A stretch of 27,396 nucleotides of DNA from JBEHWX01 sp048498995 (GCA_048498995.1 JBEHWX010000081.1:1-27396); one strand, 5' to 3'; positions 8,113 to 15,932 are shown, counted from the stretch's first letter. Notes: generated by a model from the letters alone, not told the origin. Program-made: numbers and translations.

Positions 8113-8247
8113 ACCCGGGTAGTGTTACGGCTGCTTTTGTCCAGAAGGCAGCACGAACACTCAAGAGGTCCAGCTTTTTGTATCGAGGTCCCAATCGCGA
8201 TTCACCTGCTCCTTACAGTGGTCCCCGTAAGGAGCAGGTGTTTTTTT
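8094..8247 (+). ncRNA. Candidate structured small RNA ending in an intrinsic terminator
   Basis: No protein gene precedes the strong terminator at 8203-8247, yet the sequence before it folds into a nested stem: CAAAAAG (8094-8100) with CTTTTTG (8174-8180), GACC (8112-8115) with GGTC (8167-8170), AGTGTT (8121-8126) with AACACT (8156-8161), a symmetric ACG/ACG internal loop, then GCTGC (8130-8134) with GCAGC (8148-8152) closing a small apical loop. Such nesting, with a terminator 20 bases downstream, fits an independent non-coding RNA. I see no SRP, RNase P or tmRNA signature; 6S-like architecture is possible but not shown. The 5' end is uncertain: 8094 or upstream if the outer stem is real, about 8119 if the TATGTTTG promoter is used. 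Confidence 0.5.
8203..8247 (+). terminator. Intrinsic terminator, 14-bp stem plus seven T
   Basis: CACCTGCTCCTTAC (8203-8216) pairs perfectly with GTAAGGAGCAGGTG (8227-8240) and is followed directly by TTTTTTT (8241-8247). This is a textbook rho-independent terminator on the plus strand. It lies about 290 bp beyond the previous terminator with no gene between, so it terminates something other than the barrel operon. Confidence 0.93.
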
Positions 8248-8462
8248 ATGTCGCGCAATGAACGCCGCGCGGACGCGATACGCCGAATATCCCGCGAATC
8301 CAGCATTCATGCGGTTTCCCGGAGTATCGACCGGCCGCGCTCCCGCCTCGAGCATACCTCCATCCTCCCATTTCCTTCTTTTCCGTTCTCGCTCCGACGC
8401 TCGCCGTGCGACGCAATGGATCGGCATCACGCGTTGTATCGTGATCGGATAATTCCCGTCGG

Positions 8463-8489
8463 TCGTCGCGACATGATCGTTCGCGACGA
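8463..8489. repeat. 9-bp inverted repeat
   Basis: TCGTCGCGA (8463-8471) pairs with TCGCGACGA (8481-8489) around a 9-base loop. There is no T-run. It lies in a gene-free region. Confidence 0.5.
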
Positions 8490-8824
8490 GAGGAATGTTC
8501 ATCGCGCGATTTCATCGTGACCGTTTCCCTCGACCCGATCGCGCGGAAGGTGCCGGAAGATGCATCGTGATGATAACCGTGATGGTAATCGCCCCATCGC
8601 TCGCCCGGTGTTCCTTCCGGTCGGCGCCGTTCGGTCGCGTTGTCCGGTCGGCGCCGTGAGCCGTGCCGGGGGTAGATCTCACCCGGTCCGCGTCGCTCGC
8701 GCGGAGCCTCTCGTGAACGGCGGATCTTCATGCGTCGCTCGCGGCCAGGCCGGCCGGGAGGGGGATGGCCGGCCGCTCGATCACGGTGCGGACGCTCCGG
8801 TCCGGATTGGAAACGTGGATGCAC

Positions 8825-9165
8825 GGGCGGCTTCCCGTGGCCGCCCCTCCGTCGGCCGACGAGCGCGCGCTGAAGACGTGTGGTGCCCGAGGCGTCGAGC
8901 AGGGGGTGCCGTGGCATCCATGACGCGTGCCGACGACGTGGGCTGTGCGGGCGGCGCTCCGTGGCGGCTCCCTCCGCCGGCCGAAGAGCGCGCGCTGACG
9001 ACGTTCGGCTACCGGCCGAACAAGGCTCCCCGTCTTAGACGGTAGGCGCAGCTCTTCAGGCTGCGCCGTGATACCGCGAACAGCGCACGCTGAAGACGCG
9101 CGGCTACCCGCAGGCGGCTCCCGACCGGCGGCTACCGATGCGTGGATCGTAGGAGCGGCCCCGTG
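8825..9165. repeat. Diverged REP-like palindromic repeats
   Basis: A unit at 8825-8880 (palindrome GGGCGGC...GCCGCCC, then CGGCCGACGAGCGCGCGCTG and AAGACGT) recurs at 8949-9004 with scattered substitutions, 124 bp further on. Its right half returns at 9083-9098 (GCGCACGCTGAAGACG). Near 9150-9165 stands GTAGGAGCGGCC then CCGTGGCCGCC, which resembles the head of REP elements in other bacteria. It reads as a decaying family of extragenic palindromes. Confidence 0.5.
9045..9067. repeat. 8-bp hairpin
   Basis: GGCGCAGC (9045-9052) pairs with GCTGCGCC (9060-9067) around TCTTCAG. Directly upstream CCGTC/GACGG (9030-9034/9038-9042) forms a second small hairpin. Neither has a T-run. Confidence 0.5.
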
Positions 9166-9576
9166 GCCGCCCCGCCGGTGTGGGGTTGTCGGATGCTTGC
9201 GTGACTCACGCCGGGCGTCGCGGCGCACACGCCAGGCGAGGCCATCGGAGACGGGAGCGATCAGGGAGCCCCGGCTCGTTCCGGTCCCGTGTGCGTCGGC
9301 GCGGCGGCGGGTGCTCATGTCGGGTGGGCCCGACGGGTATCGGCCGGCGCCGGTTCATCCCGGGTGCCCTTCGGCGTCCCTGGCGGGGCGCCGGGTCGGT
9401 TCATCGGCGATCCTCCGCGTATCCCCGGTGGGAGATTGTGGGGGAGGAGCGGGCCGGCTGGAAAATCGTCCGGGAATTGCCCCAATAAATCGTGGTGATC
9501 GGATGCACATATTATTTCGACGGGGTACCGGACCAGGTGTCGAATCCCGACCAGAATGTAGCAAGATGTGAACGGA

Positions 9577-9741
9577 TGTGGGGAATGTGGATAAGTGAGT
9601 GGAAAAGTGGAGAATGTTGGGGGAAAACGGTGGGAAACCGGATGTTTCACGCAATGTTCCACTTCAAACCGGCCGTATATTGCCAATTCTTCATCCGGCG
9701 GCGAGCCTGGCGGTGTTCATGCACCGACCTGGTTGTCCACA
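9577..9741. other. DnaA-box-like cluster with parS-like half sites (origin-like)
   Basis: Read on the minus strand, four 9-mers lie almost head to tail: TTCTCCACT (9614-9606), TTTTCCACT (9606-9598), the perfect E. coli-type box TTATCCACA (9594-9586) and TTCCCCACA (9585-9577). A plus-strand TTGTCCACA is at 9733-9741. Between them are TGTTTCAC (9643-9650) and TGTTCCAC (9655-9662), each matching half of the ParB site parS. An AT-richer stretch lies just upstream (about 9475-9520). No dnaA gene is in the window, so an origin is only a hypothesis. Confidence 0.35.
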
Positions 9742-10095
9742 GTCCGCCGGCCTGAAGAGATCGATTCCGGAAGATGATGTGATGATAATGTCGCCACGCG
9801 GCATGAGCTCCGGTGGGCCCGAGCGGGACCGCCGGAGAGTGATGCGGGAACGATGAGACCCGATTGGTGGAGATGAAGATGCCGGAGCGATGGCCGTCAC
9901 CCGACGGCATTTCCGCCCAAATCCTCTGATTTCGCGGGAACCGGTCCCCAAGACCGTTTCTCCGATCCTCGAATGATCTTTGGTGCGCGAGCCTCGGCTC
10001 CCTCACCACGTCCGCTCGACGCCGGCCCGATGGCCGGTCGGTCGACCCTCCGTGAAAGCCCGACTTTTTTTGTTCGATCCCCATCGTTTTTGGAG

Positions 10096-10158
10096 TGGGA
10101 TAGTAGGGGAAAACATATTTTAGCGGCCGGTGGTGGGTGAAAGTGGGAGAGAATGGTT
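10096..10158 (+). promoter_or_regulatory. MraZ operator repeats and candidate mraZ promoter
   Basis: Upstream of mraZ, TGGGT (10134-10138), TGGGA (10144-10148) and TGGTT (10154-10158) are spaced exactly 10 bp apart; a second pair TGGGA (10096-10100) and GGGGA (10106-10110) has the same period. MraZ is known to bind direct TGGGN repeats with 5-base spacers in front of its own operon, so autoregulation of the dcw cluster is likely. Between the groups TATTTTAG (10116-10123) fits the Bacteroidota -7 element at seven of eight bases, with TTTG at 10089-10092, which would place the operators around the promoter. Confidence 0.65.
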
Positions 10159-10181
10159 CGTGAGTGTCTGATTAACCCTGC

Positions 10182-10640
10182 ATGTCGTTCTTCAAAGGCC
10201 GGGAGCTGTACTCGGTAGACGCCAAAGGACGCGTCAACATCCCAGCGAAGATGCGCAAGAGCATCTCGCCTGAGGCGAGCGACACTTTTGTCGTCACCCG
10301 AGGTCCGGACGACGACCCCTGCATCTACGCATACCCCCTGGACGAGTGGAAGTGCTTCGAGGAGAACTTGAAGCAGCTCAATCAATACAACGATCAGGAT
10401 CGTTACTTCCTTCGCACCCTGCTGTTCTGGGCCGACGAGGTCTCGATCGACAAGCAGAGCCGGATCATGCTGCCGAAGTCGCTGATGGACTTCGCCCGTA
10501 TCGAAAAGTCGGCGCTGATCCTTGGTGCCATGGATCACATCGAATTCTGGAATCCCGATGTCTTCGACACCTATCTGGGCCGTCGGACCGAGTCCTACGA
10601 GGTCGTGGCCGGATCGGTAATGGGCATGCGTGCCCGATAG
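10182..10640 (+). CDS. mraZ: Transcriptional regulator MraZ
   Basis: A 152-aa protein, the usual length for MraZ. It has two AbrB/SpoVT-like DNA-binding halves, each with the DxxxR motif: D13-AKG-R17 (SVDAKGRVNIPAKMRK) and D90-KQS-R94 (DEVSIDKQSRIMLPKS). MraZ forms a ring-shaped oligomer that binds TGGGN repeats upstream of its gene and represses the dcw cluster in E. coli; matching repeats lie at 10096-10158. It is the first gene of the cluster and ends 7 bp before rsmH. No strong ribosome-binding site precedes the ATG. A highly confident call from motifs, length and position. Confidence 0.97.
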   Translation: MSFFKGRELYSVDAKGRVNIPAKMRKSISPEASDTFVVTRGPDDDPCIYAYPLDEWKCFEENLKQLNQYNDQDRYFLRTLLFWADEVSIDKQSRIMLPKSLMDFARIEKSALILGAMDHIEFWNPDVFDTYLGRRTESYEVVAGSVMGMRAR

Positions 10641-10647
10641 GCGATCC

Positions 10648-11601
10648 ATGAGTGAGGAATATCACATTCCGGTCATGCTCGCCGAGGTGATCCAGATGAT
10701 GGTCACCGATCGGAGCGGCGCGTACGTGGACGCCACGCTCGGCGGCGGCGGCCATGCCTCGGCGGTGCTCGAGCTGGTGCGTCCGGCCGGAGGCCGCGTT
10801 TACGGGTTCGACGCCGATCCCGGAGCGATCGCCAACGCGCGCGAGCGCTTCGCGGCCGAGCTCGACAGTTCGTTTTTCCTTCGCCAGGCCTACTTCACCC
10901 AGGCCTGCCAGTGGCTCCGAAGCGAGGGGATCGCCATCAACGGCGTGCTCCTCGATCTCGGTGTGTCGAGTCGCCAGCTCGACTCCGATCAGATCGGCCT
11001 CAGCTATCGCCAGGAAATGCCCCTGGACATGCGCTTCGACCCGGCCGGACCGGCCGAGTCGGCGCGCGAGGTCGTCAACTCCCTGAGTGCTGAGGATCTG
11101 GCGACCCTCCTCAGAACCTACGGCGAAGAGCCGGCCGCCTGGAAGATCGCGCAGGCGATCGTCCGCGAACGGACCGGCCGGCCGATCAGGACGACGACCG
11201 ATCTGCGCGATGTCATCGAGCGGATCATTCCGGTCCCCTTCCGGGTCAAGACTCTCTCGCGCGTGTTTCAGGCGCTCCGGATCTACGTCAACGACGAGCT
11301 CGGGGAGCTGGAGGCCGCGCTCGAACAGTTCGTCGATCTGCTCCTCCCCGGCGGCCGCTTCGCGGTGCTGACCTATCATTCCCTGGAGGATCGGATCGTC
11401 AAGGAGGCATTCCGGCAGGAGGAAAAAGGGTGCGTCTGCCCCCCCGACTTCCCGGTCTGCCGATGCCAGAAAGTCCGACGCCTGCGCGTGCTCACGCGCA
11501 AGCCGATGGCTCCCTCCGAGGGGGAGATCGAACGCAACCCGCGCGCGCGCAGCGCCAAGCTCCGCGTGGCCGAGCGGGTGCAAGAGCACGAACGTTCATG
11601 A
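10648..11601 (+). CDS. rsmH: 16S rRNA m4C1402 methyltransferase RsmH (MraW)
   Basis: A 317-aa protein. It N4-methylates C1402 of 16S rRNA using S-adenosylmethionine. The start ATG 10648 (MSEEYHIPVMLAEV) is preferred over the in-frame GTG at 10630, which overlaps mraZ and adds six residues before the conserved HIPVML start. Visible motifs are VDATLGGGGHASAVLE (SAM-binding, residues 27-42), YGFDADPGAI, LLDLGVSSRQLD, MPLDMRFD and the C-terminal LTYHSLEDRIVK. Four Cys lie in GCVCPPDFPVCRC, as in many homologues. It sits 7 bp after mraZ, as usual. Its stop overlaps an ATG that is out of frame with ftsL and is not used. Confidence 0.97.
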   Translation: MSEEYHIPVMLAEVIQMMVTDRSGAYVDATLGGGGHASAVLELVRPAGGRVYGFDADPGAIANARERFAAELDSSFFLRQAYFTQACQWLRSEGIAINGVLLDLGVSSRQLDSDQIGLSYRQEMPLDMRFDPAGPAESAREVVNSLSAEDLATLLRTYGEEPAAWKIAQAIVRERTGRPIRTTTDLRDVIERIIPVPFRVKTLSRVFQALRIYVNDELGELEAALEQFVDLLLPGGRFAVLTYHSLEDRIVKEAFRQEEKGCVCPPDFPVCRCQKVRRLRVLTRKPMAPSEGEIERNPRARSAKLRVAERVQEHERS

Positions 11602-11640
11602 GATCCCGGAGATCTCCGCTGGTCCAGCTCCTCTCGTCCG

Positions 11641-12225
11641 ATGCCAGTAACGACAGATATCGAACCTCCGCGGAAGCGCCGCGCGCCGATGCCGGCCTCG
11701 TCGGTTCCGGCCTCGTCGACCCCGACGCGGTCGGAGCAGCTCGGGCTCAGGTTCCGGGTGAACGGCCGGTTCCGCCCCTTCATGCGGCGCTGGCTCACCG
11801 CGGCCATGCTGATGGTGGCCGCCGTGCTGGCCGTGCTCTACGTTTCGAACGCCATTCGGATCAACGAGCTCCTGGAGTCGATCACCTCCCTGGAGCATGA
11901 GCGGGATCAGGTCAGAAGCGAGAACGAGAGAATGCGCGGCGAGCTGCTCAGGCTGATGTCGGTCGAACGGGTCTCGTCGATCGCCGCCGAGCGGCTCGGA
12001 CTGGTGCAGCCGGCCTATCCGCCGGTGGCCCTGGAGCCGACCGGTCGCCGTGCCGCCGAAGGGCGCGACGCGAACGGTCGCGATGCGAGCGGCCGCGATG
12101 CGAGCGGCCGCGATGCCGACGCGCGGAATGGCCGACGGAGCGATGGCGGTGATGCCGGAGCGAGGAACGATGCGAAGGAACCGGAGACGAGGAGCGGAGC
12201 CGACGATGCCGACGCCGGGCGTTGA
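11641..12225 (+). CDS. ftsL: Cell division protein FtsL with long low-complexity C-terminus
   Basis: A 194-aa bitopic membrane protein. The basic, Pro-rich cytoplasmic N-terminus (1-50) is followed by one transmembrane segment (about 51-70, WLTAAMLMVAAVLAVLYVSN) and a coiled coil (about 72-112, LLESITSLEHERDQVRSENE), then IAAERLGLVQP, the conserved end of FtsL-type proteins. FtsL pairs with FtsB/DivIC and FtsQ and activates FtsWI. The identification rests on this architecture and on the place between rsmH and ftsI. The last 70 residues are unusual: four 5-residue repeats GRDAN/GRDAS/GRDAS/GRDAD at 141-160, then a charged tail; typical FtsL is about 100-120 aa. It overlaps ftsI by 20 bp. The start codon is not certain, since no ribosome-binding site is seen. 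Confidence 0.85.
   Translation: MPVTTDIEPPRKRRAPMPASSVPASSTPTRSEQLGLRFRVNGRFRPFMRRWLTAAMLMVAAVLAVLYVSNAIRINELLESITSLEHERDQVRSENERMRGELLRLMSVERVSSIAAERLGLVQPAYPPVALEPTGRRAAEGRDANGRDASGRDASGRDADARNGRRSDGGDAGARNDAKEPETRSGADDADAGR
12061..12120. repeat. 15-bp tandem repeat, four copies, in ftsL
   Basis: Exactly four 15-bp units (GGCCGCGATGCGAGC and variants) fill 12061-12120 and encode GRDA(N/S/S/D) in frame. The multiple of three keeps the reading frame whatever the copy number. Confidence 0.85.
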
Positions 12226-14344
12226 GCCGAAGATTTCCCCGCCCCGCCCCCACCGCGATCCGCGCAGGATCTACGTGGCCGGCGCGCTCCTGACGGCCGG
12301 ACTCCTCGTGGTCGCCGTCCGCCTGGTGATGCTGCAGATCGTCCACGGCGCCGAGTACGCCGAGCAGGCGCGGCGGCAGTACGAGTCGAAGGTCGTGCTC
12401 CAGGCCGAGCGCGGCCCCCTCTTCGATCGCAACGGGATTCTGCTGGCCACCAACGGGCTGAGCATCTCCTTCGCGGTCGATCCGAAGCAGGTCTCCGATC
12501 CGAGGAAGCTGGCCCAGGCCTTCAGCCGCGCGCTCGGCGAGCCGGAGGAGACCTTCCTCAAGAAGATCACGGCCAAGGGAACCTCCTTCGTCTGGCTCCG
12601 CCGGAAGGTGAGCGGCGCCCCGCTGGCGATGCTGAAGGATCTGGAGGACGACGGGCTGATCAAGATCAATGAGCCCCTCCGCCGCTTCGAGTACGCCTCG
12701 CTCGGCGCTCAGGCGATCGGGTGCACCGATATCGACAATCATGGCCTCAGCGGCGTCGAGCTCTTCTACGACGAGGCGCTCCGCGGGGTCGACGGCTACA
12801 TGGTGATGCAGCGTGACGCGGTCGGACGCCGTCGTCCCGATATCGATTTCCCCCTCTCCCGTCCGATGCATGGCGAGGGGCTGGTGCTCACGCTCGACAT
12901 CACCATGCAGGGGATCGTCGAGGACGAGCTTCGCAAGGGAGTGGAGCGGGCCGGGGCGGCCTCCGGCACCGCGATCGCGCTCGACCCGAAGACCGGGGAG
13001 ATTCTGGCGATCGCGACCTATCCCGGCTACGATCCGAACAACGTGAAGGGGGCCGATCCGGCCTCGATCCGCGTGCGGGCGATCACCGATACCTACGAGC
13101 CCGGCTCCACGATGAAGGTGGTGACCGCCGCGGCCGCGATCGAGGAAGGGGCCATCAGGACCGATGAGGAGATCGATGGCGAGGGCGGAACCTACGAGCT
13201 GGCGGGGCACACGATCCGCGACGATCACCCGGCCGGCATGATGCCGATCCGGAGGGCGTTCGAGATGTCGAGCAACATCGCCTTCGCCAAGATCGCCGGG
13301 CGCCTTCCCTCCCCGCGCTTCTATAAGTATGTGCGGGATTTCGGCTTCGGCATCATCTCCGGCGTCGACCTGCCGGGCGAGGCCCGTGGCGAGGTGAAGA
13401 AGCCGGGAGAGTTCGGCGCCGAGACCCAGGCGTTCATGGCCTTCGGCTATCAGCTCTCGGTGACCCCGCTGCAACTGGTCGCGGCCTACGCCGCGGTGGC
13501 CAACGGCGGCGTGATGATGAAGCCGCATCTGCTCAAGCGCCGGCTCGATCGCGAGGGGGAAGTGGTCGAGGAGATCGAGCCGCAGGAGATCCGCCAGGTG
13601 ATCTCCTCCCGCACCGCCGACACGCTCCGCGAGCTGATGGTCGGCGTGGTCGAGGAGGGAACCGGCAAGGAGGCGCGCATCGACGGGCTCCGGATCGCCG
13701 GCAAGACCGGCACGGCGCAGCAGCTGGCCGACGGCGCCTACTCCAAGTCGAAGTACAACGCGTCGTTCGCCGGATTCTTTCCGGCCGATGATCCGAAGGT
13801 AACCCTGCTGGTGCTGCTGGACTCCCCCTCCAACGGCTATTACGGCGGCCAGGTGGCAGCGCCGATCTTCCGCGAGATCGCCCGCCGCGTGGTCAACGCC
13901 TCGATGGAGGGAACCACGCCGGCACCGGCGATCGCCGATGCCCCGGACACGCTCCGGACCCGGCCGGCGCGGATGGTCGGCAGGATCCACGTCCCCGATC
14001 TGCGGGGGATCGATCCGGCGGCCGCCCGCTCGATCGCCGAGCGCGCCGGATTCCGCGTGCTCGTCGAGGGCTCCGGCTCCTTCGTCTCGACCCAGATGCC
14101 GACTCCCGGCATGCTCCACGACCGCCTCGGAGTGGTGACGCTGGAGACCGCGGTCCCGGCTCGGCCGAGGACCATGCCCGATGTGCGGGGAATGTCCCTG
14201 CGTCGGGCGTTGAACATTCTCAACGCGAGCCGCATCCAGCCGAGAGTCTCCGGCGGCGGCATCGTGCGGGGACAGGCCCCCGCCCCCGGATCGCAGCTCC
14301 CGACGAGCTCCCCGGTGGCCATCCTTCAGTGCAGCGACGATTGA
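12206..14344 (+). CDS. ftsI: Septal peptidoglycan transpeptidase FtsI (PBP3-like) with two PASTA domains
   Basis: A 712-aa class B penicillin-binding protein that crosslinks septal peptidoglycan. The start MPTPGVEPK at 12206 has CGGAG six bases upstream; an in-frame ATG at 12170 after GAGG is an alternative, while the frame further upstream only shadows the ftsL repeats. One TM anchor (about 22-44) is followed by the pedestal domain (ERGPLFDRNGILLA) and the transpeptidase domain with S301-TMK304 (nucleophile Ser in PGSTMK), S355-S-N357 and K500-TGT. Two C-terminal PASTA domains start near residues 595 (HVPDLRGID) and 656 (MPDVRGMS). PASTA-bearing FtsI/SpoVD types occur in Bacteroidota and Firmicutes. 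It probably works with FtsW encoded further down. It overlaps ftsL by 20 bp. Confidence 0.95.
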   Translation: MPTPGVEPKISPPRPHRDPRRIYVAGALLTAGLLVVAVRLVMLQIVHGAEYAEQARRQYESKVVLQAERGPLFDRNGILLATNGLSISFAVDPKQVSDPRKLAQAFSRALGEPEETFLKKITAKGTSFVWLRRKVSGAPLAMLKDLEDDGLIKINEPLRRFEYASLGAQAIGCTDIDNHGLSGVELFYDEALRGVDGYMVMQRDAVGRRRPDIDFPLSRPMHGEGLVLTLDITMQGIVEDELRKGVERAGAASGTAIALDPKTGEILAIATYPGYDPNNVKGADPASIRVRAITDTYEPGSTMKVVTAAAAIEEGAIRTDEEIDGEGGTYELAGHTIRDDHPAGMMPIRRAFEMSSNIAFAKIAGRLPSPRFYKYVRDFGFGIISGVDLPGEARGEVKKPGEFGAETQAFMAFGYQLSVTPLQLVAAYAAVANGGVMMKPHLLKRRLDREGEVVEEIEPQEIRQVISSRTADTLRELMVGVVEEGTGKEARIDGLRIAGKTGTAQQLADGAYSKSKYNASFAGFFPADDPKVTLLVLLDSPSNGYYGGQVAAPIFREIARRVVNASMEGTTPAPAIADAPDTLRTRPARMVGRIHVPDLRGIDPAAARSIAERAGFRVLVEGSGSFVSTQMPTPGMLHDRLGVVTLETAVPARPRTMPDVRGMSLRRALNILNASRIQPRVSGGGIVRGQAPAPGSQLPTSSPVAILQCSDD

Positions 14345-14396
14345 TCGTCCCGTCGCCTCGAAGCCGATCCCTTCCTCGGGCGCGCTTCCGGCGGGA

Positions 14397-15932
14397 ATGA
14401 CCCCAGAACATGTGACATCGCTCCAGACCATACTCGAGGTCCTCTCAGGTCCGGTCGACGTTCGCGGCAGCCGCGAGCGCTCGGTCGCGGCCGTGCGCCA
14501 CGATAGCCGTCGCGTCGTGGCCGGGGATCTCTATGTCGCCGTCAACGACCGTGACGACCGGGGGGTGGAGTTCCTTCCGGCCGCGCTGGCCAACGGCGCC
14601 GCGGTCGTGGTGGCCGATGCTCCGGAGCTGATGCCGGCCGGACTTCTCGACGGAAGCCTCGCCACGCTGCTGCTCGTCGAGGACGCGCGCCGCGCCATGG
14701 CCGAGATGGCCCACGCGATCCATGGCGATCCCGCGCGCGGCATGACCCTTCTGGCCGTGACCGGCACCAACGGCAAGACGACGACCGCGTACGTCCTCCG
14801 GCAGCTGCTGGCCGCCGCCGGACGGAAGGTCGGGCTGATCGGCACCCTCGGCGTGATGATCGACGGGGAGTTCGTCCCGACCGGCTACACCACGCCGGAG
14901 TCGCCGGAGCTGGCGGAGCTTCTGGCCGGAATGGCCGCGGCCGATCGCGACACGGTGGTGATGGAGGCCTCCTCCCACGCCCTCTACCTGAAGCGGGTCG
15001 CCGGGCTCGACTACGCCGGCGCCATCTTCACGAACCTGACGCAGGATCACCTCGACTTCCATCGGTCGATGGAGGAGTACCGCGCGGCCAAGAAGATCCT
15101 CTTCGACGGGCTCGGCTCCGGAAGCGTGGCGGTGGTGAACGTGGACGACGCGAGCGGCGAGGCGATGCTGGCCGATACCCGCGCCCGCGCCATCCGCTAC
15201 GGCGCCGACCGGAGCGCCGAGGCACGCATCTCCGATGTGCGCCTGGCCGCCGACGGCTCCAGCTGGAGCCTGACGCTCCCGGATGCGCTCGGCGGCGGAA
15301 CGATCTCGCTGACAACGTCGCTGGTCGGTTCGTTCAACGTATGGAACGTCACCTCCGCGGTGACGCTGGCGCTGGCGCTCGGCATCGACCGGGCGCTGCT
15401 CGTCAAGGCCACGGCGCGTCTGCGCGCGGTGCCGGGGCGGATGGAGTCGATCCGGCTCGGCAACGGCGTGACGGCGATCGTCGATTACGCACACACGCCG
15501 GACGCGCTGGAGAACGTCCTCCGATCGGCGCGCGGGCTCAACCCGGACGGCTCGATCGTGGTGGTCTTCGGCTGCGGCGGCGACCGCGACCGGGGGAAGC
15601 GTCCGGTGATGGGAGAGCTCGCGGCCCGGCTGGCCGATCGGGTCGTGGTTACCTCGGACAATCCGCGGAGCGAATCGGCCGAGGAGATCATCCGGGAGAT
15701 CATGGCCGGCATCGAGTGCGGCTCCAACGTGGAGCCGATCGTCGATCGCGAGCGCGCCATCGGGCACGCGCTGGAATCGGCCCGGCCGGGAGAGCTGGTG
15801 GTGATCGCCGGCAAGGGGCACGAGACATATCAGATCATCGGATCGGAGCGACGCCACTTCGACGACCGTGAAGTCGTGCGCGCCTGGGCCGCCCGCCACG
15901 CGGGAGCGATCGACGAGGTGACCGCCGAATGA
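14397..15932 (+). CDS. murE: UDP-MurNAc-tripeptide synthetase MurE (meso-DAP type)
   Basis: A 511-aa cytoplasmic ligase adding the third amino acid to UDP-MurNAc-L-Ala-D-Glu. It has the N-terminal UDP-binding domain (RHDSRRVVAGDLYVAV), the ATP-binding loop VTGTNGKTT at 121-129, the central domain with MEASSHALYLKRV and TNLTQDHLDFH, and the C-terminal domain with VDYAHTPDALE and FGCGGDRDRGKRP. D421-N-P-R424 in TSDNPRSE is the family's signature for meso-diaminopimelate, so DAP-type peptidoglycan is expected. It begins 52 bp after ftsI and ends in an ATGA overlap with murF, indicating translational coupling. Confidence 0.97.
   Translation: MTPEHVTSLQTILEVLSGPVDVRGSRERSVAAVRHDSRRVVAGDLYVAVNDRDDRGVEFLPAALANGAAVVVADAPELMPAGLLDGSLATLLLVEDARRAMAEMAHAIHGDPARGMTLLAVTGTNGKTTTAYVLRQLLAAAGRKVGLIGTLGVMIDGEFVPTGYTTPESPELAELLAGMAAADRDTVVMEASSHALYLKRVAGLDYAGAIFTNLTQDHLDFHRSMEEYRAAKKILFDGLGSGSVAVVNVDDASGEAMLADTRARAIRYGADRSAEARISDVRLAADGSSWSLTLPDALGGGTISLTTSLVGSFNVWNVTSAVTLALALGIDRALLVKATARLRAVPGRMESIRLGNGVTAIVDYAHTPDALENVLRSARGLNPDGSIVVVFGCGGDRDRGKRPVMGELAARLADRVVVTSDNPRSESAEEIIREIMAGIECGSNVEPIVDRERAIGHALESARPGELVVIAGKGHETYQIIGSERRHFDDREVVRAWAARHAGAIDEVTAE

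Larger units (their letters stand above)
8248..10081. other. Long gene-poor region upstream of mraZ
   Basis: About 1.8 kb with no protein gene I can support. Open frames on both strands are Arg/Gly/Pro-rich, have no recognisable domains and conflict with one another. Contents: an inverted repeat TCGTCGCGA/TCGCGACGA (8463-8471/8481-8489); short direct repeats GTGATGATAACC/GTGATGGTAATC near 8567-8590; diverged palindromic repeats at 8825-9170; a perfect 8-bp hairpin at 9045-9067; and a G-rich DnaA-box-like cluster at 9577-9741. No tRNA or rRNA was recognised. Confidence 0.6.

Noticed and set aside
8119..8180. SRP RNA resemblance (GTCCAGAAGGCAGC)
   Set aside because: The bacterial SRP core has a GGAA tetraloop in a conserved GTCCGGAAGGAAGCAGC context; here the key bases differ and the surrounding helices do not fit.
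8246..8917. Minus-strand 223-codon open frame in the gene-poor region
   Set aside because: Arg/Pro/Gly-rich, no domain, crosses the palindromic repeats and conflicts with plus-strand frames of equal quality; no ribosome-binding site.
9536..9556. T-arm-like GGTGTCGAATCCCGACC
   Set aside because: It resembles a tRNA T-loop, but no D-arm, anticodon arm or acceptor pairing is found at tRNA distances.
9579..9635. TGG repeats as a second MraZ operator
   Set aside because: Spacings are irregular (9, 12, 8, 10, 13 bp) instead of 10, and the site is about 550 bp from mraZ; DnaA-box similarity explains the pattern better.
10037..10071. Possible terminator before the mraZ promoter (GTCGG...CCGAC then seven T)
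   Set aside because: The stem is only 5 bp with a large loop, too weak to call despite the T-run.
11598..11900. ATGA overlap at the rsmH stop as a start for ftsL
   Set aside because: The ATG at 11598 is in a different frame from the FtsL frame and leads to a product without a transmembrane segment; ftsL starts at 11641.
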